This document shows positions 46,143 through 58,962 of a stretch of DNA of 64,000 nucleotides, in pieces. Below the pieces are notes generated by a model, which was not told the origin of the DNA, searched no databases, and worked only from the letters and a program-made list of their open reading frames with translations. The DNA is from Mesorhabditis belari (lineage: Eukaryota; Nematoda; Chromadorea; Rhabditida; Rhabditidae): assembly GCA_958450365.1 (NCBI GenBank), contig CAUEEP010000737.1:36001-100000 (forward strand). The letters are read 5' to 3'. Each line of letters opens with the position of its first letter. Within the stretch, counting starts at the first letter, position 1. The translations under genes and the position numbers were made by a program.

Positions 46143-49100
46143 TTTTCCGACGACGCGTTTGTCGGTGTTGTTTCCTTCGTTGAGCTACTGCTTGACGATG
46201 CACATTAATCGGAGTTGGATTTACTGAAAAAACACAAACATCAATTAGAAAATGGAAAGAAAAGAAAGAACATAAAAAAGCCAGAGTTTTCCCATCCCTA
46301 GTAACCGGTAATTAGCGATGGTAGAAAAGAATCTATTTCAAGTGTTGCAACGATTTATCTCATTTAAATACGACTTGTTTTCATTGTTCATTATTGGCAA
46401 CTGGCCAGTAATTTGTGGTATATCGCTTTGTTGATTGAAAAGAAAGAGGAGATTTTACAATGCGACCCCGAGCGATACACAAGAGATATCAAGGAATCGG
46501 CGCAAATAAAGCTGTCAGTGCTGATTTCAACGTAATTTTGTAAAATTTCAACAAGAATTCAATAGCTTCTTAAATTCTTCAAATTAGTGCTGGTTCCGGA
46601 TTAAAAATTTATAGAATTTCCTGAGTATTGCGCTGTTTAGGCCAAAAGGGTTTGGAGAAAATTGCCTTAATTTCCTTTGGCAAAGAGGGTAAAGGAGTAG
46701 CAAAGCTCGTAAAATTTTCTTAGATTAGAAAAAAAATATCTCACCTAACCATTTTTACCCAAGTATACAGTAAAAACTCTAATAGAATGGCCGGCCGTTC
46801 TATTTTTCAACCCTCAAAATCGGTCGGCCAAAAAAGTAAGTAAGGGTCCCCTACATGAATCAAAAATTTATTTTTCCTTGAAAACCGTTTTAAACGATAG
46901 TCCTTGGCTTAAAACGTATGCAGAACATGTTTTAGAGTGAAAATATTTTCTTACCCGGAGCCTCTAGAAATTTTCCTGAAAAAATCCCTGTGATTTTTTT
47001 CTTATTTTTTAAAAAACTGTCCAACCAATTTTATTGCTGATGATAGTTTTGGAATATTTATGCCCAATTCTATCCATTCCCGTCAAAAAAATGTCCCAAA
47101 GTCGATATTTCGAGGGGTCAGAGGTTTTTAGTTTTTACGATAGTATAAATTTTGAGTGTCCCCTCTCTGAATTTTCAGTTTTTAGTCCATTTCTCAAAAA
47201 CTAGTGGATGGTTCTGGAAGTTCAAAATACCATTCAATAGCAATTTTTTTTGCAAAATTTGCGCATTTAATTCTAGTTTTACCCTTATACGTTTTCAATA
47301 AATATTCCAGAATATTCAACTGTCATCTGTTTTGAGAAAGGGACTAAAAACTAAAAATTCACAATGGACACTCGAAATGTATAAAGTACAGCAAAGGAGA
47401 ATGGTTAAAAAAGGCAAAATTTACTACAACTACAGCCGGGTTTTTATATGCAAATTATAAGTCCACAGTTTAGAAAAGAGCACCAATATGCAAATTGATT
47501 TTGAAAGTCGGTAGGCTTAAAATTTTCTGCCAAAAGTCGACAGACTGGGGTTAGGCGCGGAAAAAGTAAACGAGCATGGGCAAATGGATGGGATAACGGG
47601 GAGATGAGTGAAGTGCCTTGTATGCCCACCTGTCGCTCAATCCCCTCATCCCTAACCCTGTCTCCTTTCCACCCGATTACAATAGCCTTTCCGGGCTTCT
47701 CTTTCAAAACTCAACTCTATAAAAAGCCTCAAAATTCACTCTAAAAGCATCAAAAATTTGATCTGACAGTCGGAAGGGTTGGCCGACAATTTGGAATTCA
47801 AAATAAAATCACTGCTATGTGAAATTTGTACATTGCTCGAAGAGGAATGTTGAAAAATTATTAAACAAAATACGAATTTTGAATCATGGTATAACAAAAG
47901 TGTTTTAGAATGGTGAATCAATTGTTCCATTTTTCTGAGGAATTGCCTCGCTTCCAAGAAAAGGAGAATTTTTAGTCTGGAAGCTGGAAAAAGGGGAAGT
48001 ATATCGCCGTATCCTTTAATCAGATAACCCACAAAGAACTACACACCACCTCGTCGCAAGGACAACAAAAAAAATCAAAAGGCTAAATCAAAACAAAAAA
48101 TATGTGACGAGTGGGAGTTAAAATCTAGAAGGGAAAAGGGAACGTTTTCCTCAAAATCCCCTGAAATCTTTAAAAAGCCGTAAAACCCAGAGAAAGGGAA
48201 AAACGTACGCGGCCCATAGGATTGATCCAAAGAAAGACACGAGGGACTCCTCCCTCCAAGTGACTTCTCTTTTGGGATGGGGAGATTCCCCGCAAAACGA
48301 TTCAGAAAACAAGGAAAGGGGGAAACCTTATAGTTAGAAAGACAGAGTCCTCTGTGTTGCGGAATGCAACCCAAAATATCCAGTCTGCCTGTCGACAACA
48401 TTGCTAATTCATTAAAGGTCGCGGAGAGAAAAATTGTCTTTAATTTAAGCAGCTAAATATTTCAAAACTTTCATTGGACAAAATCAAAGCTACAGTACCC
48501 ACCAAGTACAATAGGCATTCAGTTTATGCAAATTACACTTGAAGTCAGCTTTATATCCAGCTTTATAGCTTTTTATGATCGATCGAAAACTCGTTTTTAA
48601 AAAGTTTTTAGGATGCTTCTATCTAAACATCCTGGAATGATTCTCAAAAGAGAGGGATGACTTAAAAGAAGAGTGCGGTCATAAAAATGGCACACTCTCA
48701 GTAAATAAAGACACAATTTTTGATCAAGAGCGAAACTAAACAAAAACGCAATCCAGACTTTCGTCGCCACAAACCACTGCTTACCGCACAAGTTACCCCG
48801 GTTTCAGTGTTGCCAAAATTGAACAAAAACGAACATTGAACTTAGCAAGTTCTCGTAAGAAAACAGCAGCAAGTAGTCGAAGGAGAGCGCCGCGAGTGAG
48901 AAGGGCAAATTCGAGGAGCGTGGGAGCATTTCGGGTTTCGAAAGACGAAGGCATTCCCCCCTTGGAAACATCCATTGTTCTCCCAGAGATCCACCCCTTA
49001 CCCTTCTCACTCTTTCTACAAACAAAAATCTAATATTCCGTTGAACCCGAATCCAGCTGCCAACACATGTTCAAGTACTAACAAACTCCAGAATACATGA

Positions 49101-49575
49101 TGAGCATATAAATAAATCTTTGATCTTCGTGGCGCATCCCTAACGTAGAAGCAAACGAACTCCAATAAATAATTTATTAGAAGATTACGCCCAGAAACAA
49201 CTTTAAAGCAGTGACAAACGTATGCTCAGCCGAAAAATTCTACTCTTACACAAATCATGTGCTAACAAATGAAAATTTTCCATCAAAATGAACATAATAC
49301 CTTAACAGATTGAAAACGGAGATAAATAGCATGAAAAAATGAAACCTTAAAATAAATAAAGTTTGAGGTAAAAACAATAAAATTCCAAAAAGTTTATGGG
49401 TGAAAAGAGTTTTGGGATGTTTATCAAAAGGATACAATCTGTAAAAATAATGTAACAAAAGAGAGTGGCAAATAAATAAAAGGGAGTTGGAAAAAATTAC
49501 ATCTATAACAACGAGTGAATCACGTAAATATGACCATTTAGCTGAAATGGAAAAATCTTACAATAATAACTCGAA
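46143..49575. other. Intergenic region between transporter and plp-1
   Basis: 3.4 kb without a defensible gene. It holds an inverted repeat (47149-47204 with 47331-47386; arms contain GAGTGTCC and TTTTTAGTCC). Remaining open frames are short and without homology. It includes the plp-1 3' flank and the transporter 5' flank. Confidence 0.6.
47149..47386. repeat. Imperfect inverted repeat, arms ~56 bp
   Basis: The left arm runs GTATAAATTTTGAGTGTCC to TTTTTAGTCCATTTCTCAAA. The right arm is its complement (TTTGAGAAAGGGACTAAAAA to GGACACTCGAAATGTATAAA). It could form a long RNA hairpin or be a decayed MITE. Confidence 0.7.
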
Positions 49576-50795
49576 TTATTCAGCGGTCCCGTCAACTTTC
49601 TCCGTTGGAACCTGAAAAAAAAAAAGAGTATAAAATAGTAGAGTTAAAAGTTACTTTTCCAAAACCGTCCATTGATCTCGCTGAGAGTGTCTCGAAATTT
49701 CGTCAACGAATTCAATGGAGACTGGTGATTGAGGTGCGGGAAGCCGGAAGCCTGCTTCACCTAAATTATTATGATTATTATTGCTCATGATCAAGTTATG
49801 AGAATTTTTACACAACTATTCTTTAGACCAGTAGCAGAACCTCCACATGTTCTTGAAATTCATACTATTTTGCAATAATAAATCAAGTGCGCCCACCTCT
49901 GAGATCCTCAAAAGCTACCACGGTCATTACTTCCACTGTCAAAGTAGAACATCTTGCCGCCTTCACCGCGAAACTAAAAAAATAATGAATCAAGGCATAA
50001 ACAAAACAATTAGGTAACCTGTTTAGCCTCTGGAAGATTTGCTGGTGAAATATGTTCATCCAAATATCCTCGGAATATTTCTCGATGAGTTCCCGTAAAG
50101 TCGCGAGAAGTTCACCGATACCCTCTCCCGGAATCACCACCTGAACTTTCTGCTTTTTGTTGGGGTGGAAATTTTATTGCACTTATAAACAAACCTGGCT
50201 TCGAGACATGCGAGCGTTGTAAGAGGTCGCCGCGTTCTAAACCTTTTCATATAAGACATTAACAGTTAAGTGTATACGGTTTGAGCAATTCGCAAGAAAC
50301 GTCCCCGAGAGTTCTGCTTGAGATCCAAATAATAGCGCCTGGTTTCATAATTCAACGTCTCCGACTTCAGTTCAACGTCTTTCTAAACAAAAGTTCATTA
50401 AAGTTAAATATATCGTTAATTCACCTCGGCTTCTTTATCTGGTGTCTCATCGGAAAACGCTTTGAGGATCTCAATCTTCTCGGCCAAGGGAAACCGCTGC
50501 CGACATAGTGAGAATGATGCGCGATTTGTGATTGTTTCCCATCTAAATTTCCCACAAGAATTCCTCAAGCTTCTACTACTTATAGCTAACGCAATTTCTG
50601 TTTCGACAGCATCAAACAAAAAAATACCTCAGCTATCTTGATGAAACGTCCTCGCTTGTTCTGCTTGGCATCCACGTAGAAGCGTTTGTATTGAATGTTG
50701 AGAACCTTACCCTCAAGATCGTCTTCGTTTGGCTGCCCACCTTGCGCCACTCGCCGTTCACCAGGTTGTTCCCTATCTTCACTGCTATGAGACAT
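49576..50795 (-). CDS. plp-1: Pur-alpha-like protein (PUR repeats I-III)
   Basis: Single-stranded nucleic-acid binding protein of the PUR family. The first exon has [10 protein letters not shown] and then PUR repeat I ([20 protein letters not shown] then FIKIAE). Next come [19 protein letters not shown] (after one correction), repeat II ([20 protein letters not shown] then LRIAQT), [20 protein letters not shown], the C-terminal repeat III ([17 protein letters not shown]), [19 protein letters not shown], and last exon [11 protein letters not shown] with stop at 49576. The KRFYVDx[23 protein letters not shown] series is diagnostic. A splice acceptor (TTTTAG) abuts the ATG. At least four single-base frame breaks are needed to read through (about 50480, 50065, 49905, 49720-49735). 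From memory, plp-1 and unc-22 both lie on C. elegans chromosome IV. Confidence 0.88.
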
Positions 50796-51235
50796 CTAAA
50801 ATCAGTGTGATTGAAAGAAAAGTTAATTAGGCAACACTGGGATCATCATAACCAAATCAAATTAATGTCTATTTGTTCACAACACCTTTCACTAAAACCA
50901 ATAATTCCATTGATTGAAAATTAAAAATATATTGTTACAAAGATACCTTTTATTCTACTGCACAAAACGTTAGCACTCATTGATAAAAGTTATAGGTCTC
51001 TAACCCCAATCATCAATATCGAAACTCATTAGTCTGCAAAACATTTATTTTCAGCAAAAACAACGTTACACTAACAAGAAACCCGTACAAAATCAGCAAG
51101 AAATAAGAGATCAAAAAAGACGTAAAGAAGTGAAAGTGCCATAAGAAATACTTGTAAGACAAAAGAAAAACAAATATGAACCAAAAACAATTCTAAATTC
51201 TAAATCAATTCGATTGTAAACCAGCAAAACAATAT

Positions 51236-54200
51236 TCAAATAAATAATCTCAAAAGTGCAAAAATGTTCCGATCAACTTCCAACCTCCAGTTTCCTTCCT
51301 AAAAAATTACTCTTTATCAAAATCTTGTGACAAAGCCTACCTGTACTGATATCAAAAATTTCAGTCGTTCTTCAGCTAATTCCTTTGAGATTGCCAATTC
51401 TTGTGAAGCGTACATCGTAATATTCTCGAGAGCATCTTCCATCTGAATTAATTTGTTATTTGTGAAGAATCTTACTGAAGACAATGGAGGCAGAAAAACC
51501 TCACCTCATTATAAGAATTCCCAAATATGTGTCATCTTCAATAGACCAACTCAGTGGTTGTTTGGTTGCCCGTTTCTTCACATTTTTACTTTGTTCTTCC
51601 TTTTTGTCGTAACTCGGTTGAGCATTCACGTATTGCCCCGTTGAAGTATAGACTGTAGCCTACCGACTGACGTCACGCAGCAGGACGTGCCCTAAATTTA
51701 ATTTAATAAGAGGAGTGACCAAGAAATACTAAACAGTATTTACCTTTGTTTTAAATAGCTTATTTGGTAGTATTGCGGATAAATCTTCAATAACTTCGAA
51801 ATTTTGTGATTGAGACGACGATATATTGCCCTGGCTTGTCGATGCAGTTAAATCAAGAAACTCAAGTGTTTGTGCTTCAATGCTTGCACAAATCAAAATA
51901 AATTGAAATAAACAAAGTAGTGTTTTACGAATGATCAGTGATAAATCATGGGCACTTGCGTTGGAGTTGTTTTCAAAAGCGCTGGTTGATTCGAAAACAC
52001 AGTCTCCAATCGATTCTACAACTCTTTCTCGTCTCGGTTGCCTCGGCACCTAAACTGTAACTTAAAAATTAAACAGCTTTGAACATACAAATTTCTAGAA
52101 GTTGCTTCAAAACCTGTTGTGATTAAACCGCCATTTTTCCGGGTGGGAGAAGTACCTTCAAAGTGGGGTTCATTAACCAGAAAATTCCCTGACAAACTAC
52201 CTCAATTGTTAGCTTAAAAGCTCAAACGCATTCTCGTGGCTGCATCGAAGAGGTGTCGCAAATAATCGCTGGGGATTATTACCCGGTAGAAGGAATGACA
52301 ACAAACGGAGTACATGTTCGTGTAATGGTAGAAGAACTGTCACCATCTTTTGCCACATCTAAAGTCGAAGTAAACACTTTGAGCAACATAATCAATACTT
52401 CGATTGAAGGTGCAGAGTCGAGAATCAAAGCAGCTAAATCGATTTCGAATATCATCGTGAAGGGAAGACGAAGATCAATATCTGCTTTGATTTTACTAAA
52501 ATAACTAGGTAATCTAAAAACCGTTCCAAAGAATACCAAATTAAAAAGTGGCCTCCTTGGATGTTGATTGGTCGCTTGCTGGTATCTCCATCGTCTCCAC
52601 GATTTCGCTGAGCACGTGCCGTCTTTCGTTTTCATCAAGGAAACAATCAGGCGATCTTCACTTTCTTCTATATTTTCCACGTCTAAAGAAACACTTTTTT
52701 TGTGTGTTTTCAAATAAGACAAAATTTTACCGTTGAAATTGTGCGAGTTATCGGGACAAAGCATCGATGTCGATAGTGCTTTTGACTAAATTCAGAAATT
52801 AGCAAAGACATTTTGATAATTTAAGGATAATCGTATTGCTGTTAAGCACCTAATTATCTAATATTAAGTTAGTCCTCCAATCTCTAAAGTGCCAAAATTC
52901 GTAGAAACTAAAAAAATTGTTTTTATCACCTTATTTTGTTGGGTTTCTTTTGTAAGGTAAACAAGGTGCGTCCAGGGTTTCCGATTAAAGCCGGGACTGC
53001 TTGATTGGACCTCATTGAGACGACCACATCCTCGAACAATCTTCGCGTCTAAAAAAAGTACATAAATAAAAAGCTCATTAAACAAATACACCTTGGCGTA
53101 GTGGAATATCACGTAGAGGTGACATGCTTCTCAGGAAATTCACCATCGGGAGTCGCGCGCAAAAGTCGAGCTCAGGTGACAAAGAATGTATCGGTGTTGT
53201 CAGGATAGGCGACTCCATTCTTGGTTTGCTCTCAAAAGAATCAATTTCATTACACGACTAGCTACAATTATAGCATATTTACCAGCAAACACCTGCTAAT
53301 TTTGCTAAGAAGTTAAAATAAAAGCGTCTAGAAAAGATACTACGGTAGAAAGGCAACAAATAGAAGTATTCCATAAAATCTATGCACATTCAATGAGCCA
53401 AAGTTGTTAAAGACTCTCAAGAGTTGTCATCACAAAAAACAAATACAGTCGAACTTCTCTATAACGACCTTCTACAAAGCGATTTTGAAATTCTAAAAGA
53501 TGCCCCTAATTTCTGCGTAGCTGCCCAATTAGGGGCAATCGATCTCCGCACAGAGCAGCTACGCATAGAAAATGTGGGGCGCGTGTTAGGATCGTTATAT
53601 AGAAATTTTCGGTCCCTTCGATATCGTTATAAAGAAGTTCGACTATAATGATAAAGGAACTTTGAGCCAAAATGGTTTCAAAGCACTCGGCCAGGAATCC
53701 ATCGGTCCAACAATTCGTAACGGTTGCCAAAATTCCAATCCTAACTCCCGTGTGCCATTGTTAGCTTGCTAAATTTAAAGCTAGAATTGCTTTCAAAATA
53801 TTATTACCATTATCATTTGACTCAATGGATCGGTGATTTATCTTTTACACTTTCGTCGCAAATGATATTCAATCTGTTGTGGGTTTTTGGTGGGCAGCAA
53901 ATGCTTTGAGATTAGTACTGATCTAAAAGTAAATTTTAAAAATACAAAAATAACTATACACTTTTTCTGCCCCGGTTTGATGCCCGAGCTCTGTGGCACC
54001 TCGATGTGTCCAAGGTGAATAAGCCCTCGGCTGAGCAGCAAATTCTCTGAATGAGTGAAAGAAAGAGTAAGATGTAGACGTCAGATTGCATTCATCGCAC
54101 ACTATAGAGAGGATAATCAAAATAAGTATTTTAAAATTACTTCAGGTACTAGTTCTGGGTAAAAATCCTTTACAAGTTCTCAAAAGCTCCCATACTTCGG

Positions 54201-56434
54201 GACGAGGCAAAGACCTAAACACCGAAGGTACACACAACTAAAGTTGTAAAGCAGACGGGCATGTGTTGGCATCTCGGGTGTGGGCCTCAAAAATATGTGC
54301 ATGTTTGGATCCCAATTATTTATCTAAACTAACGACTTTCACTAATAAGCAATAAAGTTCGTCAACCTTTGTTGTATTGGTGGCTTCATGGCATGTGGAA
54401 ATAGCGGCTGGCATATTTTTAATGTTAAACATACCATTTGGATTGTGCTCATAGAACAAGATATCCAATTCGTTCTAAAACTAATTAATAATTAGGGAAT
54501 TAAAATTATTGAACTCACAATCATAGCTAGGAAGCGACCTCGAAAACCCCGCCAATGTGTCATCAAAATTACAAGCAACAACCATTTGCGTCAGAAGTTG
54601 TAATGTGCTAAATGCACATATGGTTACATAAACAAAAAGTTTGATGCCTCTAGAGGTAAGTACTTATAAATCAGAATAACAAGAACTATCTACTTGTTCA
54701 AGTTGAGTCTTCAGCTGTGCGTTACTTTCGCAGTCCCCAAAACTTTTTGGGTCCGTTGCCTAACAAACGTGCCGGAGTTGCTATCATCAACGAATCACCA
54801 AGTCCGGTTCCTAAAAAAGGCCAACTAATTAAAGAGAGTAAAACCACCTTCCCAACGATTATTTCCAGTTGATTGCCTAGGTTTGCTCTTGGTGCGTCGT
54901 TGCCTTTTTGAGTTAATCTAAAAAAATTTTTTTGGAATGTTATCAAAGCCACAAAACCCGGATTAATTAGCTCTTCGGTCGGCGCCAATCCTGTCAAGAA
55001 AGTTCCGTTTCCTCCACAGTCAGATCAGTCAGAAGCGCCGCGTTGTTTCACGTTCTAAAGAATCGATCGTTGTGCAAAGAGAGCGGCTATCGATACTAGT
55101 TATTTCGGTCCGCCACGATCTTCGTCGAATCTCTTCCGGCTCTTTTCAACTTCCTCAAATTCACGGCGGCCGGCACGAATTCTTCGTCTTCCTCTTCGTC
55201 ATCCCGGGTAAGGTACTAAAGAAAATAAAATTATAAATCTCTTACTATTGTTAAAGATACTGACTTGCCGCCGTGTTGATCGATTGACAGAAACCAAGAT
55301 ATTCCGGATCCACATTAGAGCAAAACCTAATTTACCAAATACTACATATTGGCTCACAAGTTTTCTCACTTCCTGATTAGAGCAAGCAAAAAGTTCCCGT
55401 TTCTCTTCTTCCAAAGCGCCATCACTTCGTAGCTGTCAGATTTGAGATTTGCTTTTTGATCTCGTGCTGTACTTCCAAGGTACCCGCTCGCTCGATTTCT
55501 TCATTCAACATGTCGTCTAACTAAAGTACAGCTTTGTTGTGAAAGTAAACGGTTTGCGCTTTTTACAAAATTTTGAACTATTATCAAAAAACATATCAAA
55601 CTAGATCCGTATTTATGAATTGCAACTTCTTGCGATTTAGCTGCATATCAGAATTGCTGTCATATGGTTCAACAATTGCGATTGGATCCGGTTGTCTCGA
55701 GGTGGAAGCTTCGACAACCAGCGGATAAAATGGTTCTTTTAAAGTTCCAACTCTCGTTCTAGCTCTAATTCCAAGCCGTTTCACTGCCAGAAGTAGACGA
55801 CGTTTCTGGTTCGGAGCTTGATCTCATCGGCTACGTCAACTTCACCAAGCGTGGGGTCGCTTTCTTGGTTCGTAGTCTCCATCAAAGGCATCTTCTTCCC
55901 TCATAGTTGACGTTTAGAAAAAGTCCGTTACGCTCGCGAAATTTGAGTGCAAGATTCGTCCGCCTAAAATTTAAGTGTGGATTTTGAAAGACATTTGAGT
56001 CAGCCTATAAATTTGATCGAATTTATAAAACATATGCACATGCTAACCTTATCATTTTCATCTATTCATACAGCAAACATAGATACCTTCAATCGACTGG
56101 GTCCAGCCTTGGAGCGCGTGATTTTGAGAGGGAATCCCTTGGGTATCATGTGACAAGACTTTGGTGATGATTTCCGGGGTGTAAAAGCACTAAAAATTGA
56201 ATTTAATAAAGTTGGTGCACATACCACAAACCTTTAGCACCGATTTTTATGTTTGTCGCGCTCATGTTATATTTTTCTCCCAAGCTCTCAATGTTGTTAC
56301 AAACATCATCCAATCCGCTTTCATCAAAATTGATTCGGTGTTTCGAAGTTTTATCTAGGTATCTGAAGTTCAAACATCTAAAACACAAAAGCGTTAAAAT
56401 TACCTTCTGGCGCGTCATCCGCACTTGCATTCAT
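51236..56434 (-). CDS. Unidentified multi-exon gene (or two genes), charged/low-complexity protein
   Basis: Exon-like segments with GT/AG borders run from a plausible start (MNASADDAPE at 56434) to a stop at 51236. Segments include RYLDKTSKHRINFDESGLDD, SATNIKIGAKG, EIKLRTRNVVYFWQ, LKEPFYPLVVEASTSRQPDP, DDEEEDEEFVPA, GTGLGDSLMIATPARLLGNG, LTQMVVACNFDDTLAGFSRS, NELDILFYEHNPNGMFNI, ENERRHVLSEIVETMEIPAS, FLDLTASTSQGNISSSQSQN, QPLSWSIEDDTYLGILIM and MEDALENITMYASQELAISK. Many joins need one-base corrections, so the model is only approximate. I do not recognise the family. The basic/acidic composition suggests a nuclear protein, and SWSIEDDTYL faintly recalls a SANT/Myb helix. A pogo-like MITE lies inside at 53446. 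The start is only about 220 bp after the ECSIT stop, same strand. Confidence 0.5.
53446..53645. mobile_element. Pogo/Tigger-like MITE, TA target
   Basis: About 200 bp with TIRs CAGTCGAACTTCTCTATAAC and the complement TCGTTATAAAGAAGTTCGAC, flanked by TA. The TIR type resembles pogo/Tigger ends. A second internal inverted pair (GCCCCTAATTTCTGCGTAGC with its partner downstream) is present. Confidence 0.8.
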
Positions 56435-56657
56435 AGGACTAAAGATGTTTTGTGCACCCTCATATTTTCAATTCATAAGCATAGTATTGGTTGTATTTCA
56501 TACAAGGGATAGAGCAAAGACGATATATGAAACTCTTTATCAATTTCTGCAAAACTAAACAAAAAGGAATAAACGATAAAACTAAATTCAAACAATAGCA
56601 ACAACTAAATTCTAAAGACTGCTAGGGTTTTATACAGAGACTAGTTCTTATCAATAA

Positions 56658-58226
56658 TCATTTATCCAAACGGGAGTTCCGAATATTCATTTCACTTAAC
56701 TTCGGTGTATGTGCCTAAAGTGTAAATGAAGACAACCAGTGATGAAAAAACTCACATTCAAAAGTTCAACAAGCCTTTGCGCCATCGCGTTGTTAAATGT
56801 GCTCAAACAGGCGAGTCCAAGTACGTTTCGTTCTTTTTTGTTCATGGATCGTTCCGACGGAATGTGCGCGACTCCGTCCATTCTTGAAACCAGTTAGCGT
56901 AATCATCATTTTCTTCCTAAATAAAAAAAAAGCCATTATGACTGCAAAATTTTATTGGATATCACTTTTAAAATAGCTCACTTTGGGTTGGAAGTCTTGT
57001 AGAGCGCCATCAGGTAAGCACTTTATCGCTATACATATTTTACGGAAGTTTATCCTTCACGTACGAAAGAAAAGGTCCGTCAATAAATATCTAAAATTTG
57101 GTTCATTCAAGATATTGAAACAAAAACACTCACATCAGTCATTGGGTCAAGGCGAGAAATGAGATCCTTCTGCAGAATGGATTGTGAATGAGCTTATCCA
57201 TTCATTATTTACGCTATTGTGACTTACTTGGAGACTAAATGAAACAAAACATCTACGTTGGGACATTTTTTCTGACTGCACAATGTTGCAAACGCTAATT
57301 TACGTTCTAACTACTTTCCAAAGATGCAACTTAGACCCAGGATCCGGCTAATTGTCCGGAAGTAGCAGGCCAGCCAAGTCTGCTTGAGAGCTAACGGCCC
57401 CCTTCTCTAATAAGCGACGATCCAAGTATCTAAAGTTGAAGGAAACGTGATGTTTCTTGAAAAAACAAAATTTTCCACTGGAAAAAAACTCACTTATTTG
57501 AATGACGCAACTTTGGCATCCAATAAAGCATTCGTATCACTTTTCTTGTTGCAAAATCCACTCTCAAGCTTACTACGACAATATCGTGTGTCCTCTTTGT
57601 GAGGTTGGACACCACAAGAATATTAAAATTTCCTCCTTTTTATTACTTCGCTTGCTTCTACTCCCATTGTTGTAAGATTCGTTTGAAATTATTTCTTAGT
57701 TTGAGTAGAATATAATTATTTATTCTGTAAATAAACTTCTGTACAAACATACAAACTTAATACCATGCCATTCCATTTCGTCTAACACTCTTCACACTGA
57801 GCTCTTTTAAAGAGGATAATGAAGAAAATTTTCTAAATAATATTGAAGCTGAAGACAAAAAAGCCACATTCAACCTGCCATTGGTTCTGCGGAATCAGTT
57901 TTCCTTTGGAAAATGTTTAACAGTGCCTTGTATGCCTCGAGATCTTTATGTACACCAAAGTCTTTCATGTATTTGAGGGCAGAGTGCAAAAAATCGACAT
58001 AGCTCCGGGGTTGGCGCTCTTTGAAAATAACTAAATCGAATTCCTTTATTTGTTATGAATTGGTTGGAACATACTGAGAGCGCATAGTAGGCCTCTTTGT
58101 TTCGTTCCGACGGTGGGACTGATTCGAACTGTTTTTCAACGTGAACGGAATCCCTGTGTTGGGCAGAGCTGGCTTCTGTTGAAAGTACTTGAAGTGGCGC
58201 GTAAATACCCGCATTATGGAACGCAT
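56658..58226 (-). CDS. ECSIT: ECSIT homologue (mitochondrial complex I assembly / Toll-pathway adaptor family)
   Basis: Starts MRSIMRVFTRHFKYFQQKP (58226), an Arg-rich, acid-free presequence typical of mitochondrial import. The ECSIT core follows: SERNKEAYYALSVIFKERQP, RSYVDFLHSALKYMKDFGVH, KDLEAYKALLNIFPKGKLIP (one base restored), IFLHYP...VLDEMEWHG, FATRKVIRMLYWMPKLRHSN, KYLDRRLLEKGAVSSQADLA, FIDGPFLSYVKDKLP and the C-terminal ERNVLGLACLSTFNNAMAQR. This order matches the PPR-like N-terminal and C-terminal domains of ECSIT. Several single-base indels break the frame (near 58130, 57930, 57790, 57650). ECSIT in animals works in complex I assembly; a signalling role in nematodes is unproven. 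Confidence 0.85.
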
Positions 58227-58962
58227 TTTCAATCAATTATAGTAACTTCTTTCACTAATTAAAATAAAAGAACTTTCACTCGAGTCGAGCTCAAAGATTT
58301 CAAGACGCACTTTAAATTTTGCCTAGCTTTAGCTTGCAGGATTACGGTTTAAGATCGAAGATCCACACTTTCCCAAAGGAAGAAAACTAGGGGAGCTGGT
58401 CAAACAGCGCCGGCCAAAATAATGCGTTTGCGGTTAAGTTTATTTGTGTTTCTTATTTTCATTGGATGCAAAAAATTAGCTATCTGCTGAATTTTTGGAG
58501 CCTTTTTAGAACAAATCTGTGACAAAATGCCAAAAAGAAAAGAGCAAATAGAGGTCAACTGCGCTTTTCTCGACACCAATTCTGTTCTAAGTGATCCCAA
58601 AGTATGCAAAGGTCGATAATTTTATTTGGCATCCAATAAGAGTAAGAAACATAGAAACTTAACCGCGGAAGAGCTGTTTCTAGCGTGGCGCTGTTTTAGG
58701 CTGTTCCCAAAACTAGAACTATGTTGAATGACTAACGTAATCACTTGTCAGTAATCTTAGAGTTCACCAAGATACAATTCCCATTTAAATCTTCTTCAAT
58801 AGTTTTAGCAGTAACTTATTCTACACTCCCACTTGAATTTTAGCCAATAAAAATTTATTCAAAAAATACTAAGGCTGTTTAACAAAAATGGAAGAGAGTT
58901 GAAAACACCAAAAACAAATAACATACAAGTAAACGAGAAATTAAAAATTGCCTTTTTCCCTT

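Noticed and set aside
58400..58609. 69-codon minus-strand frame between Argonaute and ECSIT
   Set aside because: No homology and no splice context; likely intergenic.
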